A DNA stretch of 64,000 nt from positions 988,501-1,052,500 of the forward strand of contig JAODUP010000032.1 in the NCBI GenBank assembly GCA_025642065.1. The letters run 5' to 3'. The DNA is from Paralvinella palmiformis. Taxonomy: Eukaryota; Annelida; Polychaeta; Terebellida; Alvinellidae. Below are positions 1 to 12,159 of this stretch, piece by piece. Positions within the stretch are counted from its first letter, which is position 1. Every line of letters begins with the position of its first letter. The notes under the pieces are model-generated. The model was not told the origin of the DNA and searched no databases. It saw only the letters and a list, made by a program, of their open reading frames with translations. The position numbers and the translations under genes were made by a program.

Positions 1-1570
1 TGCAGGTATATTATTTATTCCCTTTTTTAAATTCCAAAGTAAGAATTTTTTTCTGTGAGATTTTATCAAATTCAAGGACATTTCCAGGACCAGGAAAATT
101 AATTTGTTATATTCCAGGTTTTCTAGGATACCTGCTGAAAATCTGATTATTTGTAAAGCCGCACAGCTGTTCTATCGATCGTCTATTTCTTTGATTTTCA
201 TTTGTACCTCTTCAAAACTATTAAAAGCATCTTCTACTTTCAACCCAAATATAACTACTACATGCTCGGCTGCCATATTTGAGCGGAAGTAATAGCAAAC
301 GAGGAATAATTGGTGCATGCACATTGAGTGCTCGAAGCTATAACGCTGAGGTACAGGGTTCCAATGCTCGGATACGTAACCATTTTGATGATAATAATCT
401 CAACCCCGTCAAAGGCAAAAAGGAAACAAGCACATGACAGTTTATTTGTAAACAACCTTGTCAGTTCCCTAATATCGGTATATACTAATATAGACTAAAG
501 ATCGATCTGTCGCAACACCAGACCAAAATCCCTTCGTCAGCAACAACAAATCTGTAACACCTTTTTACTAACAAAATGGGAATATTAATTAAATAACCAC
601 TCAATAATTTTTAATAAAAGGGACCACACTGACACTGCATGGTGACTGGAAATAAGTGTTCCCACTTTCATGTGCTACGAAAAATAGCAATTGATCAATC
701 ATTCACTTCTTGAAATTCGCAGAATGAATAGTCTGAGAGAGATCTACGTCTAGTCTAGATCTAAAACCACACCACTGTCACCAGGCCAGAGTCAAATGAA
801 TAAGACCATAAGTCTTCTATCATCTAACTCTAAGTATAGTTAAATTCAACATTTGTACGAATAGCTGGCACTAAAAACCTTAATCTTTTGAACAATTTAT
901 TCTGACAGAAATGGACCAAAATAATTATAAAATTATATGATATTTACCTTACAAATATTATCCTTTTCTGCTGGCTCGCACTTCTGGAAATTCCCAAAAC
1001 GTATAAATATACCGTATCAGGTCGTTTCGTCACCAAACCGTTTCGGAGCACACCGTTTCGTAAACCAATGGATATCAGTTCGTAACCAAGTTATAATATC
1101 ATATAATGTTATAAACTTCCGGTTGACCTAATAAAAACGTTTGTTAACATCATTATTAACACTTATAATGTTCAATTACAGAATGTCCCACCTAACATAA
1201 GATTGTAAATGGTGAATAATCAACCATTCAGACATAGACTAATTTGCATATCCTTTCATAACCTAAAGCTATACCATTTCGTAACCAAAAGGTAAACAGA
1301 GTGCGAATTGAAATAAACCTATATTTCCATCTACTCACTTCTGTGATGTTAGCTGGACGATTCAGATAATTTTTTCTGGCAGTGGCACTTCGAAAACTTC
1401 AATTGATCTCGTCACAAATTTAAGATACAATGAAACAGCAATTAACTATTTATTCATGAACCAGATGACAAAATAGATAGATCATCAGTATTTGGCAGTG
1501 GATTACACAAATATTTACATTGACAAATATTACGCTTGAACACTGAAAGAATGCCAAACTTTTTTAGTGA
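1..1570. other. AT-rich stretch without a recognised gene
   Basis: No open frame here resembles a known protein. The only structure I see is a short motif close to CCGTTTCGTAACCAA recurring at about 1037-1070 and again near 1275, which may be a decayed repeat. Open frames are short and unsupported. Confidence 0.5.
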
Positions 1571-1579
1571 ATTTAATAT

Positions 1580-1790
1580 CCCAGCAAACAAGTACATGTT
1601 GGCCCAACGTTGGTCCAACATCAATTAGGTCATTGGCACTGGGTTGAAAACCGATATTGGAACAACGTAGGCCCAATGTTGGAATCAAAGTATATCCAAC
1701 GTATGCCCTACACTCTGTGCCAATGATATATAGTATGTTGGCTTAATGTTGTGCCAACATCAGCCAGTTCATTGGCACTACCATTATCCT
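1580..1790. repeat. Cluster of GTTGG/CCAAC palindromic short repeats
   Basis: Interleaved motifs such as TTGGCCCAACGTTGG, GTTGGTCCAACATC and GGCCCAATGTTGG recur about six times in 200 bp. They are separated by a recurring CATTGGCACT phrase at about 1633, 1720 and 1770. The motifs are self-complementary, so the strand is arbitrary. Confidence 0.7.
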
Positions 1791-1832
1791 GAAAGAAAAC
1801 TAGACCGAACACGGCCGCAGACTCCAAAATCG

Positions 1833-1890
1833 GGTTTATAAACGCGGTGAATTATTGTTGTGTCGTTGGTAGCATAAGCCGGGAGATTTA
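1833..1890. repeat. Short dispersed repeat shared with 47948-47992
   Basis: TTTATAAACG(C/T)GGTGAATTATTGTTGT, followed by a variant of TCGTTGGTAGCATAAGC, occurs both here and at 47948-47992. The copies differ by a few substitutions. Both are followed within tens of bases by a GTAAGTA splice-donor-like string, so a multicopy first exon is possible but unproven. Confidence 0.5.
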
Positions 1891-1916
1891 AAGTAAGTAA
1901 GTAGTAAGTATCCCAT

Positions 1917-2005
1917 ATAGCCACCTATATCGGCACGATATCGGTTACATTTCGTCAATCTCGGCCTATCTTCCGCCGATATCGGGCCGATGTTGGCTAT
2001 AGTGG
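1917..2005. repeat. Cluster of CGATATCGG-type palindromic repeats
   Basis: Motifs TATCGGCACGATATCGG, CCGCCGATATCGGGCCGATG and related strings occur in about 90 bp. They have the same architecture as the CCAAC/GTTGG cluster just upstream but a different core sequence. Confidence 0.6.
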
Positions 2006-2089
2006 CGCGTAGACACCGGGCAGTCTAGATCGGATCGACACTGGCGGGAGATGGGCCATGTGATGTCGTTACGTTTCAAGGCTCCATAG

Positions 2090-3352
2090 TTGATGGTCTT
2101 TTATATAGACACTGTATTCAAAAGCACACACAGGGGGGTGAGCGTCACCTCATTCAATTAGTCGTCCCTAGATTATATGTCACTCGAGTCTTGGAGTTAA
2201 GTCATGACAAAATAACAGGGGATCACATAGGTAGGTATAAACCATTTATATGCTAAAATGCGATTGAAATACTATTGGCCTGGTATATATGGTGACATAC
2301 GTAACTATGTGCGTTTCTGCGGTGTGTGTAGCCAAAAGAAGCACACCCAGAGCCGCACCAAGGCTCCCTTACTCCCGATTCCCGCGGGAGAAGCCTTTGA
2401 ACGAGTTGATGTAATAGGTCCTCTGAAACGATCACGTTCCGGAAACAAGTACAAGTTTAATGGTTCGTTAGTTCAAATACTTATAGTAAGTATTGTCACA
2501 CTGATCAACATGATTGGGACAAAATATAACCAGTGCCTTAATTGCGTATCGTACCAGTCCCCTGACTAATAGCACCCACATGACACCGTTTTACATGTTG
2601 TATGGACGCGAAGCCCGATCCCCGTGTGATGTTGGCCTACTTCCCGCTGAGTTTGAATCTAAATGTTTGGGGGGAACACGTGGCCCAGACTGTTTCCAAA
2701 CTGCATGTTGCCAACGAGATAGCTCATGAACGACTTCAACAACACCAGGCACACATGAAAAAACATTACGACCGATCGCAAAATGATGTTATTTTCCGTG
2801 TAGGAGATCAAGTGTATCTGTACGTACCTGTAGTCGAGGAGAGACTTTCTAAAAAGCTCTCTAAGTTCTGGCGAGGTCCGTTTGTTATTACAGAAAAGAT
2901 ATCCCTGGTTAACTATAAACAGCGATGACTAAGCTCAAATCGTCCCCTTCGTGTGCCTATCTACGCCAATAGACTGAAGCGACTTGTATTCCGGTGGCGA
3001 GATGTTTCCGCCCCTAGAAGTCACTGAGGACGAACTCAATGATAATCAATATGGGCCACCCGATACTTCTGATAAATCTAATCACGAGAGTCAATCTGAT
3101 GGAGAGGAACATATTGTAAATAACCTATTCTCCGATGCGAACCCTGCCGAACCATCGCAAGTGAAGAAATCTGATCCCAAAAAGAAATCGGACGAGGTGT
3201 ATCCTATTTAAAAAATATTAGGTAAAAGGACAACTGCCCATGGAAATACTGAATATAAAGTAAGATGGAAAAACTATGCCCCAGAACATGATAGTTTCGA
3301 ACATGTATATTCTTTCTCTTGGGATTCGGAAGTCATAATTCTGCCAACTTAA
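2090..3352 (+). pseudogene. Ty3/gypsy pol 3' part: integrase with chromodomain, internally deleted
   Basis: Decayed end of an LTR-retrotransposon polyprotein. Segments in order: an integrase N-terminal part (VDGLLYR at 2090, then LELSHDKITGDH); the zinc-binding H2C2 continuation (YYWPGIYGDI, then CGVCSQKK, 2258-2345); the start of the catalytic core (FERVDVIGPL near 2396). Most of the DDE core is then missing, and the frame resumes near the core's end (ALIAYRTSPLTNSTHMTPF, about 2530-2600). A GPY/SH3-like segment follows (KKHYDRSQ, VGDQVYLYVP, KFWRGPFVI, 2755-2905), then an acidic linker and a chromodomain-like stretch (EYKVRWKNYAPEHDSFEH, about 3250-3303). Frameshifts near 2245 and 2500-2600 and stops break it. 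The chromodomain normally guides integration to marked chromatin. Identification is strong; activity is excluded. Confidence 0.85.
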
Positions 3353-3430
3353 ATGTGGTAATAAGTATAGCTAATCATGTAATTGTCAAGCCTTACTCTT
3401 GTTTAACTAGTCGTTATTGGGTGGTAGACA

Positions 3431-4190
3431 GGGGAGGATAGTGGGAAAAACTAAACCACATGTAACTCTGGCTAGTGCGCGGAACAGAGCGACAGGCATC
3501 TGCAATTGAGAAATTTTTCGAACCCATTGCCCCAAACTTATTTACCAGTTAACACTGGTTAATACTCCATAGCAAATCGATCATCCAGGCTTCCTAAGAT
3601 CTCTCACCCCGGTGCAAACTCATCCCGGATCACGGTTGGTTGCGACAATCTTTAAACTGAATTAATGGCGGATTTCCATTAATTACACAAAAACGTGCGT
3701 CAAAAGCCGCACGCCTGAGTTGAATAGACGCATTCCGATTTTGAGTTGCCAGATTGTCTTTACAAATGAGGACTTCATTATCTCGGAGACTCATTTCAAT
3801 TACGAAGATGTGGAGTGTAATGAGTAGCCAATCACACGTTGTTTGATCGTTATAAGATCCCCGGTGTGTTATTCTCGCACACCGAAAATTATCTGTATGT
3901 TCCGAGGCCCACGTGGAAACTGATATATCCTACATATATATTGCGTTATCTTAGCTATTAATTGTTTTACAAACACAATATATTCTGTATCGTTCATTTA
4001 GCCGAACTGATTGTGGACAGCAGACTCTGGTAAGTTCACCATAGCCGTCGAACTGACTTCACTTCAAGAGTCTATTGTTATACCTGTTGCCGACACGTGA
4101 CCCAGAGGAAGCCGTTATTCCCTAAAACACATGGTTGGGTTGTGGTCAAATAGTTGACATTTCACACCTCAACGACCCGGGATTAACATG
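3431..4190 (+). mobile_element. Probable polypurine tract and 3' LTR of the chromodomain gypsy element
   Basis: A purine run GGGGAGGA at 3431-3438 lies 80 bp past the chromodomain and is followed by TG at 3442, the layout expected for a PPT and LTR start. The right edge is not visible; CA-ending positions near 4188 are one option. No second LTR is present to compare with, so the end is approximate. Confidence 0.4.
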
Positions 4191-4199
4191 ATTTATATA

Positions 4200-6100
4200 T
4201 TAGCGTAGTTTGTCGATGGGGAATACTTGTTAGAAAGCATAGTATAGTAGTGGGATGATTTCTACTGAATTGCTAGCTGTTATTTTATACATGGATTTCC
4301 CTATTGCAAACATTTTGTCACTGGTCCAATGAACCAGAAATTAACCCCGATTATAGACTTCAGTCATGCATGGAGATCATGTGACTTTGTTGTTGTTGAT
4401 AATGGTTGATGTTTGCTAGATGATTTGAGCATGCTTGAAATCGCTATTATACAGCTATATACAGCTATTATAACCCAACCATAACACAATTCACCATATA
4501 TTCATCATGTCCGTTTATCATATATTAATTAAAAAATTATAAGTTCATTTAAAGTCTACACCTCAATAATATAGATCATGCAATATAGACCTGCCCAGCT
4601 GAGAACAAAGAATATACATGGAATATTAACAATGTGTATGTTTGCGTTTACATGTTAGAGATAGAGAAATTAGTATTTTCATACAATAATCGGCATCAAA
4701 TCTCTTTTGCCACGGGTTCATCTACAGTTACAATCAGTCATTTGTTATCAAATGGACAGAATAACACAAATTGCTTCCAGCTCTAAACAACCACTACTAC
4801 AAAAATATGACATTTAGTCCAGATCAGTGAACTGTTTAAAGTTCGACAGAATATACCCAGAGATGTTATAGACACATGCATTGACTACTGTAAGAGATAA
4901 CACCAGTAAATCTGTAACCAAGAGATTGGCTTGTTTACATGGTATCTCATCATCATAGAACTTCAAGGACTGAAGCAGAACAATACCTTGTAAAATAATG
5001 ACATGAACTATTAAGTGCATACACAATGTGTAAACACATTCCTTTTTTTTAAGTTGGTTAAAGAATTTGATTTGATATGCATTTAAGTTATGAAGAGAAG
5101 TGTACCAATTAAAGCACATGAGCTGAACATTCAAGTACTAATTCAGGTGCTGGTAATCCTTTTTTTGTATTAAGATATGAAATGGGCTGACAAAATTTCA
5201 TGGGTTTGATGCCTTGTTTCTTATTTAATTAATTTGATAAAACCAATTTTCACCATTAATATTTATAAATATTAATTGCCATCACAGCTGGTCCTGTCTC
5301 CTGTATAGATCTCCTATCTGTTAATACCTTCCTCTTTGACTTCAGTGGATGCATGCAGTTGATTTGGTACATCAAAAATAGTTGGAATAGCATTCTAGAT
5401 AAGTTGTCTGGTTCATGAATTCCGTTTCAGTGAAATGCATATAATACATTATACAATTAGTATTCAAGTAATTTAAATCTTTCCTCGTCATATATCTGAA
5501 CGACAACAATTAATAACCCATATTTTACTTCTGTCAAGAGAAAAAAATAACAAAATGAATGTTTCTACCACTAGTTGAGGTATTTAATAATTAATTTCAT
5601 AACATTTAAATTATAAATAGAATTCCATACATATCAATAAGTACCAATTGCTTACTTTTAAAAATAAATATGGATGCAGGTGATCATGTAAATACTCAGC
5701 TATTTATAATTACTGTAAATAGTGAAAAATTATCTGATTATTATTATAGTAAGTCCAATTATATTATTAACAATAACTAAGTAAAATATACCTCCCGCCC
5801 ATAACATCTTCAGTGGCTCCAGTACATGTAACTGTAAGCTTATGTATATCTTACATACTCATTTTGTGATTAATAGGTTGATATTGTTCAATAAAATTTA
5901 ATCAGATTTTGTCTGAAACAAATATAGATCTAGATAGATCCTGCTTGGGCCTACTGCTTGGGTCATGTCAAGTAGGGGCGTGTCTACTTCAAATTGTTAT
6001 GCTTATTTTTTAAATATCCTTTATTTAAAAAAACCCAGATTATATCAAATTTTTACACTAGCTTTCATTTCCTTTCGGGAATGTCTTTATTTGTGCATAC
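4200..6100. other. AT-rich stretch without a recognised gene
   Basis: Longest open frame is about 106 codons on the minus strand (4814-5134) with unremarkable composition and no family resemblance. Nothing else stands out. Confidence 0.5.
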
Positions 6101-6240
6101 TTGTGCATACAGAATGAACCAGCGCCATTAGACGCCATGTTAACGCAGGGAGCTGTCAGTGACAATCTACCTCCGGTCGCTAGGGCCCTGGCGCTCCATG
6201 AATTCAAAATGGCGTCCCATGTTATCATGGGTCATAACAG
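6100..6240 (+). promoter_or_regulatory. Possible promoter/first exon (YY1-like AAAATGGCG)
   Basis: A locally GC-richer patch in AT-rich DNA carries AAAATGGCG (about 6207), the core of YY1-type 5'UTR motifs, plus CAGCGCCATT and GACGCCATG. A splice-acceptor-like TTTTGCAATTGCAG lies 350 bp downstream at 6577-6590. This is compatible with a short transcribed unit but not proven. Confidence 0.2.
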
Positions 6241-6590
6241 CAATCACAACTAACAACTACTCATACTACAACAGGATTTTAATATTTTACCATGGAAATC
6301 ATCAAAAATCAAAAATGTGTCTTCATGTTGAATACCAAATTATCAACCAGGAATAACAAAATTGTTCGAAGAAAGTTAGTCTAGGTAGATATACAGAACA
6401 TTGTGATTCTGGAGTTAAATAATTATATTTGATGTGGATAATTAATTATTTTAAGCAAATTCTGAACATTCAAAAATATTAGTTTTAATAAATAATTATT
6501 TTATATGCATCAATAATAAAGATGATTTCTATATTTACCAATGAACATAAATGAACTACGTGGTATAACTATTATATTTTGCAATTGCAG

Positions 6591-6737
6591 GTTGCCTGAC
6601 TAAGCTATCTACTACACTGAATATGCCACAGTCATGATGCCACAGATGTCATGTATATCATGTGTCGCAACGGTAGGCGAAACCAAGCTATGCAAGCTCA
6701 CTAGACAAGTCATCACAGATCTGGGCTGGGTCACGGG
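6591..6737 (+). other. Possible internal exon of unknown gene
   Basis: Bounded by an acceptor-like pyrimidine-rich ...GCAATTGCAG (ends 6590) and a donor-like GTATGA at 6738. One frame is open from ATG at 6634 through the donor, with a Cys-x2-Cys (MSCISCVATVG). No family recognised; it may be chance or a noncoding exon. Confidence 0.2.
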
Positions 6738-6739
6738 GT

Positions 6740-7520
6740 ATGAACTAATCTATGTCATATGTTTATGTTATGTATGTGCACAGGTGAATTAATTGCCAAA
6801 ATAAGTTATAACACATCATCTGAGGAATATGGAATAAAATCATAATATTAATTCGCAATTTGTGTGTGTTTTTTTTTGTCAATTACTTGGCCTCGCGATA
6901 AAGTATGAAGTTTTATTTCCTTTTTTTGGTACCATGTTTTGTTTCTTTTTTACCTGTTTTCTTTTATCCTGTTTCCTTCTTTCCGTTTACCTTATCAGTC
7001 GTTTTAATATCTGGAGGAGATGGCCGTACTCATTCATCGAACCGAGCCTGATATTGGAGCATTATCTTCTATTCAATAAGTGCTAGGATTACAAACGCTA
7101 TCGAAGTTGTTAATAATTAATAAATATATTACTTAAACGTACTGTAGGCGATCTCTGCCAGCTTTGCGAAGTATTGATATGGTTTAAATAAATAATAATA
7201 ATGAAATTAACATAAAGAAAAGAATGAAAATAGTCCACAAGTACATAAAATATAATAGTTGACATGACCTCAGTGCTATTGTCTTAAAACATTTGTGTAT
7301 TTTGTGGATATACATATTTTAAATAGCGTTATTAGTTTCTTGGTACATCACGATCAGCAGAAATTATATTATCATTATATCACCATATATCCTCCTCTCA
7401 CATAACTTGATCCGTTACTAGTGTTATCAACAACAATTCCATTTTTGTAAATTTACTATTTTAATTGTGGTTAATTCAGGGACGTCAATTGTTTTATATA
7501 CATCTAAAAAATAAGTTATT
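6740..7520. other. Stretch without a recognised feature
   Basis: AT-rich DNA. A 74-codon open frame at 6862-7086 is pyrimidine/Phe-rich low-complexity and not convincing. Confidence 0.5.
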
Positions 7521-7521
7521 C

Positions 7522-7524
<3 letters not shown>

Positions 7525-7565
<41 letters not shown>

Positions 7566-7590
7566 CAAACACACACACACACACACACAC
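7525..7590. repeat. Compound (AT)n-(CA)n microsatellite
   Basis: About 38 bp of AT dinucleotides then about 22 bp of CA repeats, directly at the left edge of a family A repeat copy. Confidence 0.95.
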
Positions 7591-7599
7591 GCACACGAG

Positions 7600-8190
7600 C
7601 GCTTTTTTTGGACGTAGCCTATATATAGCCGCGCCTCTGTTTGCGTGACATACAATGATACATATATTTGTCGCGTAGGAAAAGCATATTTTCTGATGAG
7701 TAGCCCACACAGATGTATTGGCCTACGATTGTATATATGTGTGCAGATCAAGAACATTTATATTGATGTATGTATGTATAGTTTTATTTATGTATATGCA
7801 GGTACAGGTATTAAAGGATTTTTAGATGTTGGTGTTCTGAGCCAATGTCACTCTGTATGTATCCTAAAACACACATTGCCCGTGCCAGACATCAGACTTA
7901 TTTCGATCCAGGCGTTTGTTACTCCGGCAGACATTTACATGGGTACTAATTTTTTCACCACATTATGAGTAATTAGGTTACACTGATATAGGAAAATTGT
8001 TGAATGTATAGCTATTATAATCCAGACGTGTCATTCGCAGTATCGGAGATCTGCCTGAAATCCGCATTTCTCGAATATAGGTCAAATAGATCAAGGGGAT
8101 AGGCGCTTTAGTTTAGATCCCACCAAACCTAACTCAATATACTTAGGGACGCTAAATTAGACATTCTATGCAACCTAATGCAGACTTGAG
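7600..8190 (+). repeat. Dispersed repeat family A, rearranged copy
   Basis: Recognisable by TTTGTCGCGTAGGAAAAGCA (7667), CCTAAAACACACATTGCC (7863), TTACTCCGGCAGACATTTAC (7919) and GAGTAATTAGGTTACACTGA (7968), all found in reverse complement at 17690-18300. Unusually, the 3'-end segment is followed at about 8089 by the segment (AGATCAAGGGGATAGGCGCT, then TACTTAGGGACGC) that forms the opposite end of the 17690-18905 copy. This looks like a head-to-tail junction of two copies. Confidence 0.7.
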
Positions 8191-8204
8191 TAGGTCGAAA
8201 CCGG

Positions 8205-8500
8205 TAGTTGCTGTTGCGGGTTGAGTCGTGTTGTATTGATGCTACTAGTATTAATCTGAATATATTCTGATTTATGCTTATACTATTCATATATTATTCA
8301 TACTGTCTACTAATATTTTACTTTTCCATTTTAGGCTTGATTTTGATTGACTAATTCTTGGCTTGAAGTGTTCAGCACAAAGCCTGGTTTTTGTCAACAA
8401 TAGTGACTTATTTTTATATTGAGATGATCCTCTTCTGGATAATTTTAGTAATTTGTTTTTCATTTCATTTTTTCTAATTATAAAAGTGAATAACAGTATG
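8205..8500 (+). repeat. Dispersed repeat shared with 33903-34160
   Basis: Starts GTTGCTGTTGCGGGTTGAGT and runs about 290 bp with clear but diverged similarity to the region just past glycosyltransferase copy 1, including TTTTAGGCT(T/A)GATTT and TCTAATTATAAAAGT-type segments. Here it sits immediately upstream of the LINE ORF1 and may be its 5' UTR. Confidence 0.6.
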
Positions 8501-8629
8501 GAATTTGAAACATCATCATATCTTTATTGGCCTCTGAGGTGTAACTGATTTAAAAGAAAATTATCAGTCCGGTTATTGCAAGACATAGTCAAAATGCGCA
8601 GAAATTTGGCATGAAAATAAAAGTGTTGT

Positions 8630-9104
8630 GGTAGCATTAAATCTGGCAGTGTAAGCGAGAAAGAGCAGACATTTGTTAGGAGCGAAGAAAAACCAAGTAA
8701 AGGTGAACATAAATGCGAGAAAACAAATAATGAAAGTAAAGAAGACCTCCCTGTAGACGAAATATACAAGATAACATGTCATACGTGTAAGGTAAGTGGT
8801 CAGAAACGCCTAACTGAATGTGAGCTGTAAGAAATTGGGTATTGTGGTAAATGTCAACACTTAAACACTGATGTCATGTTGCGTCTAGCATCATGTCAAA
8901 ACATTCATTGGTTCTGTACAGCATTTGAACATAATAACTAATGGCACGTACAGTTTAGGTAAGCGGACACATGAAAATAAAATTTATCAATCTGAAAAAA
9001 AACGAGGGCCCATGAAAGCTCTGCGTGAAGAAGTGAAGAAAGTCGAGACAGAAACAAAGACGGGTTTTATTGACATTTTTAAGTCATTTGACACTAAATT
9101 CTAA
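8630..9104 (+). pseudogene. LINE ORF1 remnant with PHD-like zinc finger
   Basis: A frame open from about 8638 encodes a Lys/Glu-rich leader and then a cysteine-rich finger at about 8776-8927: C-x2-C (CHTCK), a further Cys (LTEC), C-x2-C (YCGKCQ) and C-x6-WFC (CQNIHWFC). This spacing resembles the PHD-type fingers found in ORF1 proteins of L2/CR1-group LINEs. An in-frame stop lies within the finger (about 8827) and another stop lies downstream. A Lys/Glu-rich, coiled-coil-like tail (about 9010-9080) follows. Its position directly upstream of the ORF2 remnant supports the call. Confidence 0.6.
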
Positions 9105-9127
9105 AGAAACTGCGTTCTCACCATAGG

Positions 9128-11660
9128 AAATATATATATTCTAGTTTGGAAGCTGTCTGCATTGAAATTTCGAACTGTTCATTTACAGGTTATTTCCTAT
9201 GTCTCTATCGCCGTCCTGGAATAACTTCATCCTTCTTTGTTGACTTTCATGATTTACTAATAGTTACTTCTCATCCTGAAATTTTAATCCTTGGTGATTT
9301 CAACCTTCATTTGGATACACAGTCTACTGCTACATCCACATTTAATGACATCTTAGCAAGTTTTGACTTAAAACGACACGCTTCTTTCTCCACACACATT
9401 CATGGTCACTGGCTTGATCTCCTCATAACCCGGACTACACCAGATTATATCCACACACTAACTGCCACCGAAGGTTGATCCAATCATTTCACTGTCATAA
9501 CAGAAATAGCATTTAAGCATAATCCAGTTGACTCTTAGTGTAATATTCTTTATCGGTATACTCATGACATTGACATTCTTGCATTTAATGATAAGATACT
9601 AAAATCTGAACTTATCACCAACCCTAAAGCTAACTTATCACAATTATGTGAACAATATCACACTACACTTAAAACCTTACTTGACAAACACGCACCTGTC
9701 AGATCAAAATTCATAAAAATTAAATCTCCCCCCCCCCTTTGGAATCCCCTGAAATTATCAATGCCAAAGTGCGTCGTCGATATTTAAAACGCATATGGAG
9801 GAAATCATGTACACACAGGTCTAGATATACTAAACAGTGCCATTTCTGCAATAGACTCATGAATACAGCCAAATCTGACTTTTATAGGAACAAGATCTCC
9901 AACAACTCTGACAATCCTCATCAACCCTGGAACTGCATAAATAGTACTCTCCATAAAAAGTCTTCTGTTTATCTGCCCGTTCATGATTCAACTAATTCAC
10001 ACTTACCAAACATTTATGGATAAGATCACCAAATTTCATGCTTCTTTCCCAGGTTATGCTTCTAGTTGTAATATTTATTTTCGAGTTGTACATCACACTT
10101 GCACAGTATTTAAACTAGCCTCACTTACTGAAGTTTCTAAACTTATTTTATCATCCCCTAATAAGTCCTGTGAACTTGATCCTATCCCTACAATTCTGCT
10201 AAAATCACACACTAACTGTTCCAATTACTAAGATAGTACATTTATCACTAAGCTCCGGAGTGTTCCCTTCTCATTTTAAGCATGGCCATGTAATCCCTCT
10301 TCTTAAGAACCCATCTTTACCAGCCAATGACCTAAACAGTAATAGACCTACTTCTAATCTATCATTCACATCTAAAGTATTAGAAAAAGCTGTATCCTTT
10401 CGTTTGAACATTCACTTAAACTGTAATCATCTATCAAATATTTTTCAGTCTGCTTACAATCAATTTCACTCTACAGAAACTGCTCTACTAAAAGATCATA
10501 ACAACATAGCACTAAACATGGACACAGGAAAGCTCATAGCACTGACACTTTTAGATTTATCTGCAGCTTTTGACACCACTGATTATTCTATTCTTATAGA
10601 TCGCCTCACTGATTGGCATGGGATATCATGCACAGCACTTAGCTGGATTCGCTCATTCTTAATAAATAGGTTTCGATCAGCAAAAATAATAAAATGTTTT
10701 TCAAAGGGAGTGCCTTTATTTTGTGATATTCCCCAAGGCTCTGTTCTCGGACTACTATTGTTTACTCTGTATACCACACCACGAAGCTCACTTATTCATA
10801 GCCACAAATTAGACCACCATTTATGTATGTGTAGATGACACCAACATATACATATCTTTATCTACAGCAGACACTGATCTTTCCCGTAAACAACTTGGTG
10901 ACTGTTTCAGTGATATCTCTGACTGGATGACAAACAATAAACTTAGGCTCAATACCAACAAAACAGATTTCATCATTATAGGTACACCCAGACAACGCAG
11001 CAAACTTGCTCATTTCTTCCCTACGAACATCCTTAGTCATAGCATCACACCATCAGACCCTTGTACGTAGTCTTTACATTTGATAGCGAATTTAATTTCA
11101 GAAAACATATTTCTCTGATATGTTGCTTCTTCTTCTATCATATTTGTGATCTTCGCTGTATTCGGAGCTATAGTTCTCTTTCAGTCGCCAAAACCATTGC
11201 TACATCATTCATTACTAGTAGGCTTGATTACTACGATTCTCTTCTTTATAACATTGCATCTAAGGATATTCTAGAACTTCAGTGTGTTCCGAACTGCTTA
11301 GCCAGGGTTGTCACCCGGTCTCATCGGTTTTCCCATTCTGTCTCACTTCTGAAATCTTTGCACTTGCTCCCCGTTCAATCTCGCATCATTTTCAAACTCT
11401 GCACTATTGCCAATCAAACTCTTTCTTCTGGAGAACCTTCATATCTATTTTCCATGCTTTCTTTATCACCCAAGCCCAGAGAGCCCCGTTCGCCTGGTTT
11501 TCACTTGTTGTCTGTTCCCAGGGTTAAAACTCATGCTGGGCCTCGTGGTTTTTCAGTTGCTGTCCATACTATTTCGACTTCACTCCCAGTCATCAAATAG
11601 CATAGTTTCTTTCAGTCACTATTTGAAAACTCACCTTTTCAGACTCGATTATCCTTCCTA
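9128..11660 (+). pseudogene. L2-like LINE ORF2 remnant: endonuclease plus reverse transcriptase
   Basis: Remnant of a non-LTR retrotransposon polyprotein spread over several frames. The endonuclease part (9146-9520) shows LYRRPG, the catalytic ILGDFNLHLD and a HWLDLLI segment followed by SNHFTV in place of the usual DH. The RT (10260-10990) shows HVIPLLKNPS, FQSAYNQFHSTETALL, LTLLDLSAAFDTTDYSIL, IPQGSVLGLLLF and VDDTNIYIS. The usual ADD catalytic triplet reads VDD here, after a frameshift. The C-terminal region (11130-11600) shows TSRLDYYDSLLYN, LQCVPNCLARVVT, SLHLLPVQSRIIFKLC and GPRGFSVAVHT, typical of the L2/CR1 group. The end near 11775 runs into an (AT)n tract instead of poly(A), as is common for L2/CR1. 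Confidence 0.9.
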
Positions 11661-11775
11661 AGTTTCCTTTCCATCTGATCATTGTTGATCAACTTTGCAT
11701 TGTACCCGGAGTATGAGTTTGCCCAACACCTGTACTAGGTTCGCCACTGAGGATATTGGCGCAATAGAAGTTTTG

Positions 11776-11779
<4 letters not shown>

Positions 11780-11839
<60 letters not shown>

Positions 11840-11848
11840 ATATATATA
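11780..11848. repeat. (AT)n microsatellite at LINE 3' end
   Basis: Near-pure AT dinucleotides directly following the L2-like LINE tail (GGCGCAATAGAAGTTTTGTA). It may have grown from the element's 3' microsatellite. Confidence 0.95.
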
Positions 11849-12049
11849 ACGGTCTGCTTTAATACAAATGTAACTAACGCACGCACGTACACAACCACTC
11901 GCAGCCACACATACACAGATGTTTAGGTATGTTAAGATTGATGTATATAAAGACTTATATATGCTTAGGTTTATGTGTCTGTACATCTCTAATTGTGTGG
12001 AAGTATAACCTTTATTGATCTTTAGGTCTTGATGCTTCTAACCAGTGGC

Positions 12050-12050
<1 letters not shown>

Positions 12051-12094
<44 letters not shown>
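12051..12094. repeat. (AT)n microsatellite
   Basis: About 44 bp of AT dinucleotides, about 90 bp before the NADAR remnant. Confidence 0.95.
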
Positions 12095-12098
<4 letters not shown>

Positions 12099-12159
12099 AT
12101 GTGTGTGGTTGTGTGTATTGTATATGTAACAAACCAAACAATAAGCCAGCTAGTAAACA

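Noticed and set aside
4060..4110. Primer-binding site (TTGCCGACACGTGACCC) making 3442-4090 a 5' LTR
   Set aside because: Only a loose resemblance to a tRNA 3' end, and no gag follows it; the preceding polypurine tract and integrase favour a 3' LTR.
4814..5134. 106-codon minus-strand frame as a gene
   Set aside because: No family resemblance, no splice or repeat context, AT-rich composition like its surroundings.
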